In this document: piece after piece, positions 8,243 to 15,492 of the stretch
How positions within the stretch are numbered: position 1 is the stretch's first letter
Layout of the letters: each line of letters begins with the position of its first letter
DNA from: Clostridiaceae bacterium
Lineage (GTDB): Bacteria > Bacillota > Clostridia > Clostridiales > Clostridiaceae
DNA length: 16,270 nt
Reading direction: 5' to 3'
NCBI GenBank assembly: GCA_003510765.1
Contig: DOKV01000167.1
Span: 1 to 16,270 of the forward strand
Made by a program: the position numbers and the translations under genes
Notes under the pieces: model-generated
Databases searched by the model: none
Told to the model about the DNA's origin: nothing
Seen by the model: the letters and a program-made list of their open reading frames with translations, nothing else

Positions 8243-9265
8243 TTATTTGAACTGCTTTAGGAAACGCATATCGCTTTCATAAAGGAGTCGGATGTCGTCA
8301 ATGCCAAACTTTTGCATGGTCATGCGGTCTAGGCCAAAACCAAAGGCAAATCCTGAGTATACTTCAGGATCAATGCCCCCTTTCTTCAGGACTTCTGGGT
8401 GTACCATGCCGCACCCAAGGAGCTCCATGAACCCTTCTCCTTTACACACCTTGCAGCCTTCTCCATGACAGACAAAGCAAGTGCCGTCCATTTCAGCAGA
8501 GGGCTCAGTGAATGGGAAATGATGGGGTCTAAACTTGGTGATGATGTCATCGCCATAGAGCTTTTTCACAAAGAGGTCTAAGGTCCCCTTAAGATCTGCA
8601 AAGGTAATGCCTTTATCGATGACCAATCCTTCGATCTGATAGAAGATGGGGGAATGGGTGGCATCCACATCATCAGAACGATACACTTTTCCTGGGGAGA
8701 TCATCTTGATGGGGGGCTGCTGCTTTTCGATGGTGCGAATCTGCACAGGGGAGGTTTGGGTCCTTAACACCACTTGATCATCAATATAGAACGTATCTTG
8801 TTCCCCTCTTGCAGGATGATCCTTGGGGATGTTTAACGCTTCAAAGTTGTAATAATCCAGCTCCACTTCAGGGCCTTCTTCGATGGTAAAACCCATCTCT
8901 AGGAAGATGTTTTCAATTTTTTCCATGGTGATCATTAAGGGATGCTTGCCACCCAAGGGAGAGCGCACTCCAGGCAAGGTAATGTCTAAGACTTCATTTT
9001 TCAGCTTTTCTTCCGTGGCCTTTTCTTTTAGGGTTTCTTTCAGGGAGCGGATCTTCTCTTCTAGCTCTTCTTTGGCTTCATTCACAAGCTTTCCGACCAA
9101 AGGTCTTTCCTCTGGGCTTAGGCCGCCCATGCTCCTTAAGATTTGGGTGAACTCCCCTTTTTTGCCTAAGACTTCTACCCGAAGCTTCTCCAGCTCTTCA
9201 CTGGAGCGCAGCGTGTCTAAACGCTCTTGGACTTTTTGTTTGATGGCGTCAATTTGTTCTCTCAT
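8243..9265 (-). CDS. pheS: Phenylalanyl-tRNA synthetase alpha subunit
   Basis: This is the catalytic class II subunit that activates Phe. The N-terminal coiled coil (to about residue 85) binds tRNA. Class II motifs follow: motif 1 around [17 protein letters not shown], motif 2 around [16 protein letters not shown], motif 3 [13 protein letters not shown] near the end. A CxxC...CxxC knuckle ([17 protein letters not shown]) precedes [11 protein letters not shown], as in many bacterial PheS proteins. Two starts are possible. The ATG at 9277 has no ribosome binding site. The ATG at 9265 has GGAGG five bases upstream, formed by the codons between the two, so 9265 is chosen (340 residues; 344 from the other). 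It lies 25 bp beyond the T-box terminator tail. Confidence 0.97.
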   Translation of the reverse strand: MREQIDAIKQKVQERLDTLRSSEELEKLRVEVLGKKGEFTQILRSMGGLSPEERPLVGKLVNEAKEELEEKIRSLKETLKEKATEEKLKNEVLDITLPGVRSPLGGKHPLMITMEKIENIFLEMGFTIEEGPEVELDYYNFEALNIPKDHPARGEQDTFYIDDQVVLRTQTSPVQIRTIEKQQPPIKMISPGKVYRSDDVDATHSPIFYQIEGLVIDKGITFADLKGTLDLFVKKLYGDDIITKFRPHHFPFTEPSAEMDGTCFVCHGEGCKVCKGEGFMELLGCGMVHPEVLKKGGIDPEVYSGFAFGFGLDRMTMQKFGIDDIRLLYESDMRFLKQFK

Positions 9266-9290
9266 GGTTTCCTCCATATGTTTGTAAAAT

Positions 9291-9320
9291 AAAAAAACCG
9301 TCCCTATAAAATAGGGACGG
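9291..9320 (-). terminator. T-box attenuator terminator
   Basis: A perfect hairpin CCGTCCCTAT-TTT-ATAGGGACGG is followed on the minus strand by seven Ts (9297-9291). Its 5' arm is also the 3' half of the T-box antiterminator, so the two folds exclude one another. Confidence 0.95.
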
Positions 9321-9550
9321 AAAGTATCCGTGGTACCACCCTGATTGGCAAGAACTCCTTGCCCACTCAGTAAAAGATATCGGTTTAACCCGTCAGAGAC
9401 TACTCATTGTATGCCTTCACCTCTGATGCTCCGAAGTGAACTTCGCAAAAGCCTTCCATAGAAAAGCTTACAGTCCATGGCTTTTCCTCCCTAAAAAGAA
9501 GATTCTTTTGTTACTCTCTTCATCTACGCAGTGCTATGTAGTTTTAAGTC
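9291..9550 (-). promoter_or_regulatory. T-box leader (tRNA-Phe-sensing) controlling pheST
   Basis: The leader of about 260 nt carries the T-box motif AGGGTGGTACCACGG at 9342-9328. Its UGGU bulge can pair with the ACCA end of uncharged tRNA-Phe. Upstream, GAAGTTCACTTCGGAG places a UUC (Phe) specifier at 9440-9438, followed by the conserved A. A GACGGG...CCGATATC hairpin region (about 9395-9370) and GAGTGGGC precede the T-box. The antiterminator is readable: AGGG pairs with CCCT and ACGG with CCGT, around the tRNA-binding bulge. It excludes the terminator at 9298-9320. Uncharged tRNA-Phe should therefore raise pheST expression. Stem I boundaries are approximate. Confidence 0.93.
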
Positions 9551-9556
9551 TATCTC

Positions 9557-9585
9557 ATTATAGAAGACATTCTCTTCTTTATCAA
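9557..9585 (-). promoter_or_regulatory. Sigma-A promoter of the pheST T-box leader
   Basis: TTGATA (9585-9580) and a perfect TATAAT (9562-9557) are separated by exactly 17 bp. A T-rich stretch just upstream (9600-9591) could act as an UP-like element. Predicted start is near 9550. Confidence 0.88.
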
Positions 9586-9590
9586 GCCCC

Positions 9591-9620
9591 TAGAAAAAAA
9601 GAACCCGGGCCTTGAAGCTG
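9591..9620 (-). terminator. Possible weak terminator after the TrmH-family gene
   Basis: Immediately after the stop codon, the minus strand reads GGCCCGGGTTC and then seven Ts. A partner for the GGGTTC arm exists only imperfectly inside the end of the gene (GAACGGG, with a bulge). The T-run is real, but the stem is unconvincing, so read-through into the T-box leader is possible. Confidence 0.3.
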
Positions 9621-10412
9621 CTACAGGCGCTTTTGACGCACCCGTTCAAAGAGAATGATGGACGTGGCCACCGCAGCATTTAAGCTCTCCGCCTCCCCGG
9701 GCATGGGGATTTTAAGTAGGGTTGTGGCCTTCTCTTCCATGTCCTTGGAGACCCCTTTCCCTTCATTGCCAATGACCAAAATGAGTTTTCCACGAAGGTC
9801 TTCTTCGTAAATACTCTGGGTGGCGTTTAAGCTGGTCACGGCCAAGGGATAGCCTTCTGCCATGAATTGGGGAAGATGCGCGTCTCCATCTTGATAGATG
9901 GGCACATGAAACAAGGACCCCATGGCACTTCTCAGGACTTTTTCCCCATAAGGATCCACCGTATGCTTCCCAAAAAGAATGCCCCCACATCCAGCTGCAT
10001 GGGCAGACCGGATGATGGTACCAAGATTCCCAGGGTCTTGCAAGCCATCTAGATACAGATAGAGCTCGGGGTCTTTGGTGGCTGAAGAGCTCTGTGGCCA
10101 GTGGTCCATGGATAACACCCCCACAATGCCTTGGGGATGCACCGTGTCGGAAAGTTCTTTGAGTACTTCTTGGCTCACGTGAAAGACTTCTTCCTCTTGG
10201 AGATGGGGCGCAATATAGCGCTGAAAATCCGTCTCCTTCTCGGCCACATAAAAGAGAGATTCCACGGGGATCTTTGCGCGAAAAGCTTCTTCTAAGAGGC
10301 GAAATCCTTCCACAAGAAAGACCCGTTCCTTCATCCTATGCTTTTTTTCTTTCAGCTTCTTCAAGGCTTTGATCCGAGGGTTGTGCTTACTTTCGATTTT
10401 AATTGTCTTCAT
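9621..10412 (-). CDS. ysgA: TrmH/SpoU-family RNA 2'-O-ribose methyltransferase
   Basis: The protein has 263 residues. An N-terminal substrate-binding domain of the L30e-like type (about 1-100, including FLVEGFRLLEEA) is followed by a SPOUT domain. All three SPOUT motifs are present: NLGTIIRSA (129-137), with the Asn and Arg expected of the family; IGNEGKG (214-220); and IPMPGEAESLNAAVA (235-249). The family methylates rRNA or tRNA ribose 2'-OH groups using S-adenosylmethionine; the exact target cannot be read from sequence. In Bacillus subtilis the relative ysgA also sits next to pheST, which supports the symbol. Its ATG lies inside the end of ktrA (14-bp overlap) with only a weak GAAGGG upstream, suggesting translational coupling. 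Confidence 0.9.
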   Translation of the reverse strand: MKTIKIESKHNPRIKALKKLKEKKHRMKERVFLVEGFRLLEEAFRAKIPVESLFYVAEKETDFQRYIAPHLQEEEVFHVSQEVLKELSDTVHPQGIVGVLSMDHWPQSSSATKDPELYLYLDGLQDPGNLGTIIRSAHAAGCGGILFGKHTVDPYGEKVLRSAMGSLFHVPIYQDGDAHLPQFMAEGYPLAVTSLNATQSIYEEDLRGKLILVIGNEGKGVSKDMEEKATTLLKIPMPGEAESLNAAVATSIILFERVRQKRL

Positions 10413-11070
10413 TGCTCAAGAGCCCTTCCACTTTTGAGAGGTCATCAATGGACCCGATGACCATCAAAACGTCTCCTTGGTGAATGGTATCCGTGGCCCT
10501 GGGGGATATGTTGATGTCTTTCCCAGACTTCACCGCCATGATGTTGATGCCGTATTTGGCCCGGACATCCAAGGTTTGGATGTCTTTGTCCACCCACTCT
10601 TTGGGTACGGACACTTCAATGAGGGAATAATCTGGAGACAACTCAATGAAATCTAATATATTTGAAGATACTAAGCTGTGGGCCACGCGAATACCCATAT
10701 CGTGTTCAGGCAAAATGACCTTATCTGCTCCTACTTTTGTTAAGAGCTTTGCGTGCATTTCATTGGTGGCCTTGGCCACCACTTTGGCTACACCAGCTTC
10801 TTTCAAGTTTAAGGTCACCATGATGGGGGACTGGATATTGGTGCCTATGGCCACCACGGCCAAATCAAAGTTTCGTACCCCTAAGGTTTTTAAGGCATGC
10901 TCATCGGTGGCATCCATTTGTACCGCATGGGTTACAGAGTCTGCAATCTCTTGGACGGTGTTTTCATCATCGTCTACGGCCAATACATCATAACCCATTT
11001 GAAAAAGGCTTCTGGCAATGCTCATGCCAAAGCGTCCAAGACCAATGACGATAAATTGTTTTGATTTCAT
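10399..11070 (-). CDS. ktrA: KtrA/TrkA-type RCK subunit of potassium uptake
   Basis: The 223 residues hold one RCK_N and one RCK_C domain, the KtrA layout (classical TrkA is double this length). The Rossmann glycine motif GLGRFG lies at 10-15, with the acidic end of the second strand around D33-D35 (VDDDE). RCK_N (to about 130) binds ATP/ADP or NAD(H) in the family. RCK_C (about 140-220, from FIELSPDYSLIEVSVP) is the part that binds cyclic di-AMP in KtrA and KtrC. It forms a cytoplasmic ring gating KtrB. The ATG has AAGGAG six bases upstream, overlapping the ktrB stop; the gap between the genes is 10 bp. Confidence 0.95.
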   Translation of the reverse strand: MKSKQFIVIGLGRFGMSIARSLFQMGYDVLAVDDDENTVQEIADSVTHAVQMDATDEHALKTLGVRNFDLAVVAIGTNIQSPIMVTLNLKEAGVAKVVAKATNEMHAKLLTKVGADKVILPEHDMGIRVAHSLVSSNILDFIELSPDYSLIEVSVPKEWVDKDIQTLDVRAKYGINIMAVKSGKDINISPRATDTIHQGDVLMVIGSIDDLSKVEGLLSNEDN

Positions 11071-11080
11071 AGTGTACTCC

Positions 11081-12436
11081 TTATCCGATCAGAAGTTTGC
11101 CTTCTGGATATTTGATGTTTGCTTTGTCTTGCTTGCCAGCTAAGGCCAGCATCACCGTTAAGGGACCAACCCTACCAAGATACATGATGAGGCCAATGGT
11201 GATTTTACCGATGGCCGAGAGGCTAGGGGTAAGTCCTTGGGAAAGGCCCACGGTGCCAAAGGCAGACATGACTTCATAAAGAATCATCTCAAAGGGTTGT
11301 CCAATCTCTGAGATGGATAAAACCATCACTCCTAGAATGATGATGGCAATGCCAAGTAAAAAGACAGCCACAGCACGATAGACGGTGCTGTGAGATAATC
11401 TACGACCATAGATTTCCGTATCTTCTCTGCCTTTTAAAACAGAGATCAGCGTAAAGAGCACAATGCCTAGGGTGGTGGTTTTGACGCCCCCTGCTGTGGA
11501 CCCAGGTGAGCCTCCAATGAACATGTAGCCCATGGTCAACAGCTTTCCTGCAGGAGACATATCTTGATTTGAAATGCTGTTAAACCCTGCTGTCCTTGGG
11601 GTGGTAGCACTGAAAAATGCGTTGGTAAGCTTTTGACCAAAGCTCATATCCTTCATGGTCATGGGATTGTTCCATTCAAACACCAGCATGGAAGAGGTGC
11701 CCACAAGGAGAAGCACCAGGGAGATCACCAGCACCACTTTGGCATGTAAGGTGAAATTTTTCAGCTTCTTTTTTTCCCGAAGACCTGAGAGGATTTCTCG
11801 CCACACCAAATACCCTAACCCACCGATGTTGATGACTACAGCTAAGGTTAACAGCAAGAGAACATTGTCATTGAGCATCGTTAAGGAGGTATAATTTCCC
11901 AATAAATCAAAACCGGCATTGTTAAAGGCGGAGATGGCATGGAAGATGCCATAGTAGATGCCCTTTCCTGTGCCATAAAGAGGGATAAACTGGGTCATGA
12001 GCAGTAAGGCTGCTGTGCCTTGCACAGAAAGCGTGAAGAGGAGCATGTACCGAACATGCCGGATGACGCCCTGGAGGCCAAAGGTGTTGTATGCTTCTTG
12101 CATGACTAGGCGCTCTCTTAAAGAAATCTTTTTGCCCAGGATGATGGCGAAAATGGTGGATATGGCCATGAATCCAAGACCGCCAATTTCAATTAAGAAC
12201 AAGATTACCAGTTGACCAAAGAAGGACCAGTAGGTCCCTGTATCCACCACCACAAGCCCTGTAACACATACGGCTGAGGTAGATGTAAATAGAGCATCTA
12301 GAAAATGTGTGCTCTCTCCAGAGACCGTAGCCACGGGCAGGGATAAAAGCACCGCACCGGTGAAGATCACTGAAGCAAATCCTAATGCTAGAATTTTAAA
12401 AGGACTCATAACTTTTTTTGTCTTGATGGTTTCCAT
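11081..12436 (-). CDS. ktrB: KtrB/TrkH-family potassium transporter membrane subunit
   Basis: The 451-residue integral membrane protein has the four repeated M1-P-M2 units of the SKT family. The selectivity-filter glycines are all present: SAVCVTG (G60), FNNAGFD (G175), TTPRTAGFNS (G284) and SAFGTVGLS (G397). FIGGSPGSTAGGVKTTT (307-322) is the third-repeat M2 intramembrane loop that acts as the gate. It imports K+, probably sodium-coupled, and is controlled by the KtrA ring. An upstream ATG at 12502 is in frame, but its AGGAG directly abuts it. The ATG at 12436 has an excellent GGAGGTGATC site, and METIKTKKVMSPFKILALGF is a family-like N-terminus, so 12436 is chosen. It leads the ktrB-ktrA-ysgA operon. 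Confidence 0.95.
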   Translation of the reverse strand: METIKTKKVMSPFKILALGFASVIFTGAVLLSLPVATVSGESTHFLDALFTSTSAVCVTGLVVVDTGTYWSFFGQLVILFLIEIGGLGFMAISTIFAIILGKKISLRERLVMQEAYNTFGLQGVIRHVRYMLLFTLSVQGTAALLLMTQFIPLYGTGKGIYYGIFHAISAFNNAGFDLLGNYTSLTMLNDNVLLLLTLAVVINIGGLGYLVWREILSGLREKKKLKNFTLHAKVVLVISLVLLLVGTSSMLVFEWNNPMTMKDMSFGQKLTNAFFSATTPRTAGFNSISNQDMSPAGKLLTMGYMFIGGSPGSTAGGVKTTTLGIVLFTLISVLKGREDTEIYGRRLSHSTVYRAVAVFLLGIAIIILGVMVLSISEIGQPFEMILYEVMSAFGTVGLSQGLTPSLSAIGKITIGLIMYLGRVGPLTVMLALAGKQDKANIKYPEGKLLIG

Positions 12437-12501
12437 AAGATCACCTCCACTGTGGGGTCGGCAGTAAAACGTCAAAAATAGCTTCTGGATTGAAGAGGCC
12501 A

Positions 12502-12513
12502 TCTCCTAGGAGA
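12502..12513. repeat. 12-bp perfect palindrome in the ktrB leader
   Basis: TCTCCTAGGAGA is a perfect inverted repeat with no spacer, starting a few bases after the predicted ktrB transcription start. It could be a small operator or chance; nothing else supports a function. Confidence 0.3.
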
Positions 12514-12525
12514 GGGTCAGTTTTC

Positions 12526-12554
12526 ATTATACCCCTTGAAACAGATGCATCCAA
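12526..12554 (-). promoter_or_regulatory. Promoter of ktrB-ktrA-ysgA
   Basis: A perfect TATAAT (12531-12526) stands 17 bp from TTGGAT (12554-12549), which keeps the TTG of the -35 consensus. Predicted start is near 12519, giving a leader of about 83 nt before the ktrB ATG. That is too short for a ydaO-type cyclic di-AMP riboswitch. Confidence 0.7.
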
Positions 12555-12597
12555 GGGTTCAAAAGAGAAAATTTCTTGAGATTTGTCTTGAGACGTA

Positions 12598-12634
12598 AAA
12601 AAGAGCCCTTTGGGTTTTCCAAGGGGCTCTTTTT
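12598..12634 (-). terminator. Rho-independent terminator of infC-rpmI-rplT
   Basis: On the minus strand AAAAAGAGCCC...GGGCTCTTTTTT forms a strong stem with an inner CTTGG/CCAAAG extension and an AAAA loop, ending in a T-run. It lies 9 bp past the tandem TAATAA stops of rplT. The flanking A-run makes it look usable from either strand. Confidence 0.94.
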
Positions 12635-12643
12635 AAAAGCTTA

Positions 12644-13000
12644 TTAGGCGAGCTTAGACTTTGCAGTCTCAACAAGTACTGCAAATGCCTTTGGATCATG
12701 GATGGCGATCTCAGAAAGCATCTTTCTGTTGATGTCGATGCCAGCAATCTTCAAACCATTCATGAATCTTGAATAGCTTAGGCCATTCATTCTAGCAGCA
12801 GCGTTGATTCTAGCGATCCATAGTCTTCTGAAATCTCTCTTCTTCAGCTTTCTGCCGATGTAGGAATTTCTCTGTGCTCTAATTACTGTTTCGTTAGCGG
12901 TCTTAAATAGCTTACTCTTTCCACCATAGTAGCCTTTTGCAAGCTTTAATACTTTTTTATGATTCTTACGAGCGTTGACGGCTCTTTTTACTCTTGCCAT
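12644..13000 (-). CDS. rplT: 50S ribosomal protein L20
   Basis: The 118 residues are a typical length. The very basic N-terminal extension [24 protein letters not shown] threads into 23S rRNA, and the globular part carries [18 protein letters not shown], the L20 hallmark. Besides its structural and assembly role, L20 is the known repressor of its own operon in both E. coli and Bacillus, which fits the leader upstream of infC. The ATG has AGGAGG eight bases upstream. The gap to rpmI is 24 bp. Two tandem stop codons (TAATAA) end the frame. Confidence 0.98.
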   Translation of the reverse strand: MARVKRAVNARKNHKKVLKLAKGYYGGKSKLFKTANETVIRAQRNSYIGRKLKKRDFRRLWIARINAAARMNGLSYSRFMNGLKIAGIDINRKMLSEIAIHDPKAFAVLVETAKSKLA

Positions 13001-13024
13001 TATTAATCCTCCTGTATCCTTCTT

Positions 13025-13222
13025 TTATAGGTATGGTAGCAACTTTCTCATTGCCTTTTCTTGAGTTGTAGAAACATACCCAGTCTTTCTAAGATTTCTC
13101 TTTCTTTTTGCAGACTTCTTAGTAAGGATATGGCTTCTGAAAGCTTTCCCTCTTTTGAGTTTTCCAGTTCCAGTTTTTCTGAATCTCTTGGCAGCGCCTC
13201 TATGGGTTTTCATTTTTGGCAT
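13025..13222 (-). CDS. rpmI: 50S ribosomal protein L35
   Basis: The 65 residues begin [20 protein letters not shown] and are strongly basic throughout, the standard L35 sequence and length. It is a small late-assembling protein of the large subunit. The ATG has TAGGAGG upstream with suitable spacing. It lies 22 bp after infC and 24 bp before rplT, the conserved order of this operon. Confidence 0.98.
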   Translation of the reverse strand: MPKMKTHRGAAKRFRKTGTGKLKRGKAFRSHILTKKSAKRKRNLRKTGYVSTTQEKAMRKLLPYL

Positions 13223-13244
13223 CGTTTCTTCCTCCTAAAGTTTG

Positions 13245-13754
13245 TTACTTCTTTGGAGTCAGTATCATGATCATGTTACGCCCTTCCATCTTGGAAGGCT
13301 TCTCAATGGTACCGACATCCTCTAATTTTGATGCGAAATTACTCAGGATTTTATATCCATTTTCAGCGTAAGCGGCTTCACGGCCTCTAAATCTTACGGT
13401 GACCTTCACCTTGTCGCCATCGGTTAGGAATTCTCTTGCTTTGTTGGCCTTAATGGTTATGTCGTGCTCTTCTGTCTTTGGGCTAAAGCGAATTTCCTTT
13501 ACAGTGATGACTTTCTGGTTCTTTTTGGCCTCTTTTTCCTTCTTGGCCTGTTCGTAGGTAAACTTATGATAATCCATAATCTTACATACAGGTGGTTTTG
13601 CTGTGGGGGAAATCATGACCAGGTCAAGATTTTGATCCTCTGCCATTCTCAGGGCTTCTTTTGAAGAAAGGATTCCCAGCTGTTCACCTTCACTAGAAAT
13701 AAGTCTAACTTCTTTTTCTCTTATTTCAAAATTGATTGGGTTGTTTTGCTTAAT
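13245..13754 (-). CDS. infC: Translation initiation factor IF-3, with ATT start
   Basis: IF-3 binds the 30S subunit and rejects non-canonical initiation complexes. [13 protein letters not shown] opens the N-terminal domain. A lysine-rich linker follows ([15 protein letters not shown]). The C-terminal domain includes [29 protein letters not shown] and the end [14 protein letters not shown]. The open frame reaches a GTG at 13763, but that GTG lies inside the Shine-Dalgarno GGAGGTGA (13767-13760) and cannot be served by it. The ATT at 13754, five bases beyond that site, gives the usual short IF-3 N-terminus (169 residues). infC is known to start with AUU in E. coli, where it allows autorepression by IF-3. 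The start is therefore inferred from spacing and family precedent. Confidence 0.95.
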   Translation of the reverse strand: MKQNNPINFEIREKEVRLISSEGEQLGILSSKEALRMAEDQNLDLVMISPTAKPPVCKIMDYHKFTYEQAKKEKEAKKNQKVITVKEIRFSPKTEEHDITIKANKAREFLTDGDKVKVTVRFRGREAAYAENGYKILSNFASKLEDVGTIEKPSKMEGRNMIMILTPKK

Positions 13755-13767
13755 AACTTTCACCTCC
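13752..13767 (-). promoter_or_regulatory. infC: infC ribosome binding site and ATT start
   Basis: GGAGGTGA is an eight-base match to the anti-Shine-Dalgarno end of 16S rRNA, followed by AAGTT and ATT. The only ATG/GTG/TTG codon near it in the IF-3 frame is the GTG embedded in the Shine-Dalgarno. This arrangement decides the start in favour of ATT. Confidence 0.8.
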
Positions 13768-13901
13768 GGAGTTATCTTGCCTTTCTTAACGTCAAGACGC
13801 TAAAAAAGGACGGCATAGACCGTCCTCGAATTCACTTAAGAAATGAATTGTGACCATACAACGCGAGTCGTAGGGTGAGAAACGGTGGTTTCTTCTTGTA
13901 C
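13755..13901 (-). promoter_or_regulatory. L20-type attenuator leader of infC-rpmI-rplT
   Basis: About 147 nt separate the predicted transcription start from the infC start. The leader holds a terminator (13826-13802) and an upstream segment CCGTTTCTC (13885-13877). That segment can pair with GAGGACGG (13827-13820), the 5' arm of the terminator, with one bulged U, giving a mutually exclusive antiterminator. A second hairpin, AATTCA...TGAATT, lies between them. In Bacillus subtilis the same operon is attenuated by L20 binding its leader, so autoregulation by the rplT product is the natural reading. That L20 binds this RNA is inferred. Confidence 0.8.
13802..13826 (-). terminator. Attenuator terminator in the infC leader
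   Basis: AGGACGG and CCGTCCT pair perfectly around a six-base loop, followed by TTTTT on the minus strand. It stands 48 bp upstream of the infC ATT, inside the leader. Confidence 0.9.
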
Positions 13902-13907
13902 TGTACT

Positions 13908-13935
13908 AGTATATCATATTTCTTCAATGTGTCAA
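13908..13935 (-). promoter_or_regulatory. Promoter of infC-rpmI-rplT
   Basis: A perfect TTGACA (13935-13930) is followed after 16 bp by TATACT (13913-13908), which also carries the TG of an extended -10 (TGATATACT). This is the best promoter match in the window, as expected for a ribosomal protein operon. Confidence 0.88.
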
Positions 13936-14007
13936 CACTGAATTTTTACGACTTACTTTTGTGCTTCCCTAAGTTTACACTAGATGGGGCCCAGTTTCAA
14001 GGGGAAG

Positions 14008-15492
14008 CTACCTGGGGAAATAGAAAAAGAAGGTGGTGCCTTGGCCTAAGGTGCTCTCTACTTGAAGTTTTACCTCATGACGTTTGGCAATTTCTAAAGC
14101 AATGGCCAAGCCAAGACCTGTGCCTTTAGCATTTTCTTTATGGGTGCTTTTATAGAATCGATCAAAAATATGGCTGAGGGTTTCTGGGTCCATGCCCATG
14201 CCTTGATCTCGAATCTTCACAAGAACGTGTGCGGGTGCTTGCTCCACAGTGATGAAAATTTCTCCGTGATGCATGGAGAACTTTTGGGCGTTGTGAAGTA
14301 CTGCCAAAAACATCTGGAGAAGACGTCCATAGTCCCCTAGTATTGGGAGCGTTTCATAGGGGCTTTCCAGATGGAGGCGCAACTGTTTTTCAGGTTCTAA
14401 AGACTCTGCGGCTTTGGTGACATCAGAGAGGACCATGGACAGATTGATCAGCTCCTTGTCAAATTTAAAGTCAGGGTTTTGCAACCTAGTTAGGTTCAAT
14501 AGATCATCCACCAAACGCTGCAAGGCAAGCACCTCCAGGTACATCTGGTGGTGGTAGGCTTCAACTTGTAGGGGCTCTTTGATAATTTTGTCCTCAAGGG
14601 CCTCTAGGGACCCTCGCAACACCGTTACTGGGGTGCGCAGCTCGTGAGAAACGCTGGAGATGAAATCTTGGCGGCTTTTTTCAAGACGCAAAGATTCTTG
14701 CGAGGCTTCATGAAGTTTATACGAAAGAGCATCAATTTCTCTGGCTAGTTCCCCAATTTCATCCTGTTGGTCTACGCCAGTTTTGGCTTGGTAATCACCT
14801 TTGGATAAAAGATAGGCTGTTTTGTTCATCTTTTTTAAAGGAGCCACAAATTTTAAAGAAAAGATCACGCCAAAGACCATGGCGCTGATCAGCGCAAGAG
14901 CACTGCTAAGGAGGAGGATATTTAGGCCACTTTTAATGGAAGACTCGATGCTGGTGATGGGTGTATGGAGAAGTACAGCACCTAAAATCCCTTGATCATG
15001 GCCGATTATGGGCACGCCTACGGTAAGACTTTGGACATCCAATAGACCACTAAAATCTTCACTAAAGGCAACAGAACCTTCTAATGCTTCCTCAATGATG
15101 AGGTTGGCCCCTTCAGGTAAAGATCGTTGTTCAATTTCTCGACCTCGGGTCTCAAGAATCAACGATTCCTCTTGGTCCACCACCCATACATGTCCGCTAA
15201 CAACGCTTTCCAGTGCCCTTAATACGGGGATGTAACCGCCCATATGACTACTACCCATGTTTCCAGAGCCCATGCCCCCAGAGCCCATGCCACGACCACT
15301 CCTTTGTTCTTCCTGGAGAAATGAGCTTAAGTTTTGAGAAATGGCTTCTGCACGGTCTTGGAGTTCTTCTTTTTGGTAAGTTAACGTATAGCTGCTGAAA
15401 AGACGTGTAAACAAGACGCCCATGAGCACAGAGAATAGGAGCAGAAGAGAAAGTATGAACAAAAGCAACTTTCTCGTGATTTTATGCTTCAT
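14008..15492 (-). CDS. Membrane sensor histidine kinase with Met-Gly repeat in sensor
   Basis: The 494 residues run as follows. TM1 is at about 9-30. An extracytoplasmic sensor spans about 31-189, its distal part (GHVWVVDQEESLIL ... GVPIIGHDQGILGAVLLHT) resembling a PAS/CACHE-like fold. TM2 is at about 190-213, then HAMP to about 268. The DHp H-box FISSVSHELRTP has phospho-acceptor H283. The HATPase domain has an N-box LHNAQKFS, G1 DQGMGM, F-box FDRFYKS and G2 GTGLGLA. Residues 68-86 hold four Met-Gly pentapeptides with Met at 69, 74, 79 and 84. The start ATG (GAGG six bases upstream) overlaps the response regulator stop by 11 bp; an in-frame TTG at 15504 is disfavoured. The signal is unknown; the Met/His repeat hints at metal but proves nothing. 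No good terminator follows. Confidence 0.93.
   Translation of the reverse strand: MKHKITRKLLLFILSLLLLFSVLMGVLFTRLFSSYTLTYQKEELQDRAEAISQNLSSFLQEEQRSGRGMGSGGMGSGNMGSSHMGGYIPVLRALESVVSGHVWVVDQEESLILETRGREIEQRSLPEGANLIIEEALEGSVAFSEDFSGLLDVQSLTVGVPIIGHDQGILGAVLLHTPITSIESSIKSGLNILLLSSALALISAMVFGVIFSLKFVAPLKKMNKTAYLLSKGDYQAKTGVDQQDEIGELAREIDALSYKLHEASQESLRLEKSRQDFISSVSHELRTPVTVLRGSLEALEDKIIKEPLQVEAYHHQMYLEVLALQRLVDDLLNLTRLQNPDFKFDKELINLSMVLSDVTKAAESLEPEKQLRLHLESPYETLPILGDYGRLLQMFLAVLHNAQKFSMHHGEIFITVEQAPAHVLVKIRDQGMGMDPETLSHIFDRFYKSTHKENAKGTGLGLAIALEIAKRHEVKLQVESTLGQGTTFFFYFPR
15235..15291 (-). repeat. 15-bp tandem repeat encoding Met-Gly pentapeptides
   Basis: Within the kinase gene, two nearly perfect 15-bp units (GGCATGGGCTCTGGG, then the same with a final A) are followed by two diverged units. 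They encode GMGSG, GMGSG, NMGSS and HMGGY. The most similar units are adjacent, as in recent slippage or duplication. Confidence 0.85.

Noticed and set aside
12437..12519. Cyclic di-AMP (ydaO-type) riboswitch upstream of ktrB
   Set aside because: The leader is only about 83 nt and shows no recognisable riboswitch core or terminator; cyclic di-AMP control, if any, is more likely through the KtrA RCK_C domain.
12559..12747. Minus-strand frame of 62 codons overlapping the end of rplT
   Set aside because: Out-of-frame reading of rplT that runs through its terminator hairpin; not a plausible gene.
13792..13857. 21-codon frame spanning the infC leader terminator, a possible leader peptide
   Set aside because: No ribosome binding site before its ATG, and the L20-type attenuator explains the region without a translated leader.
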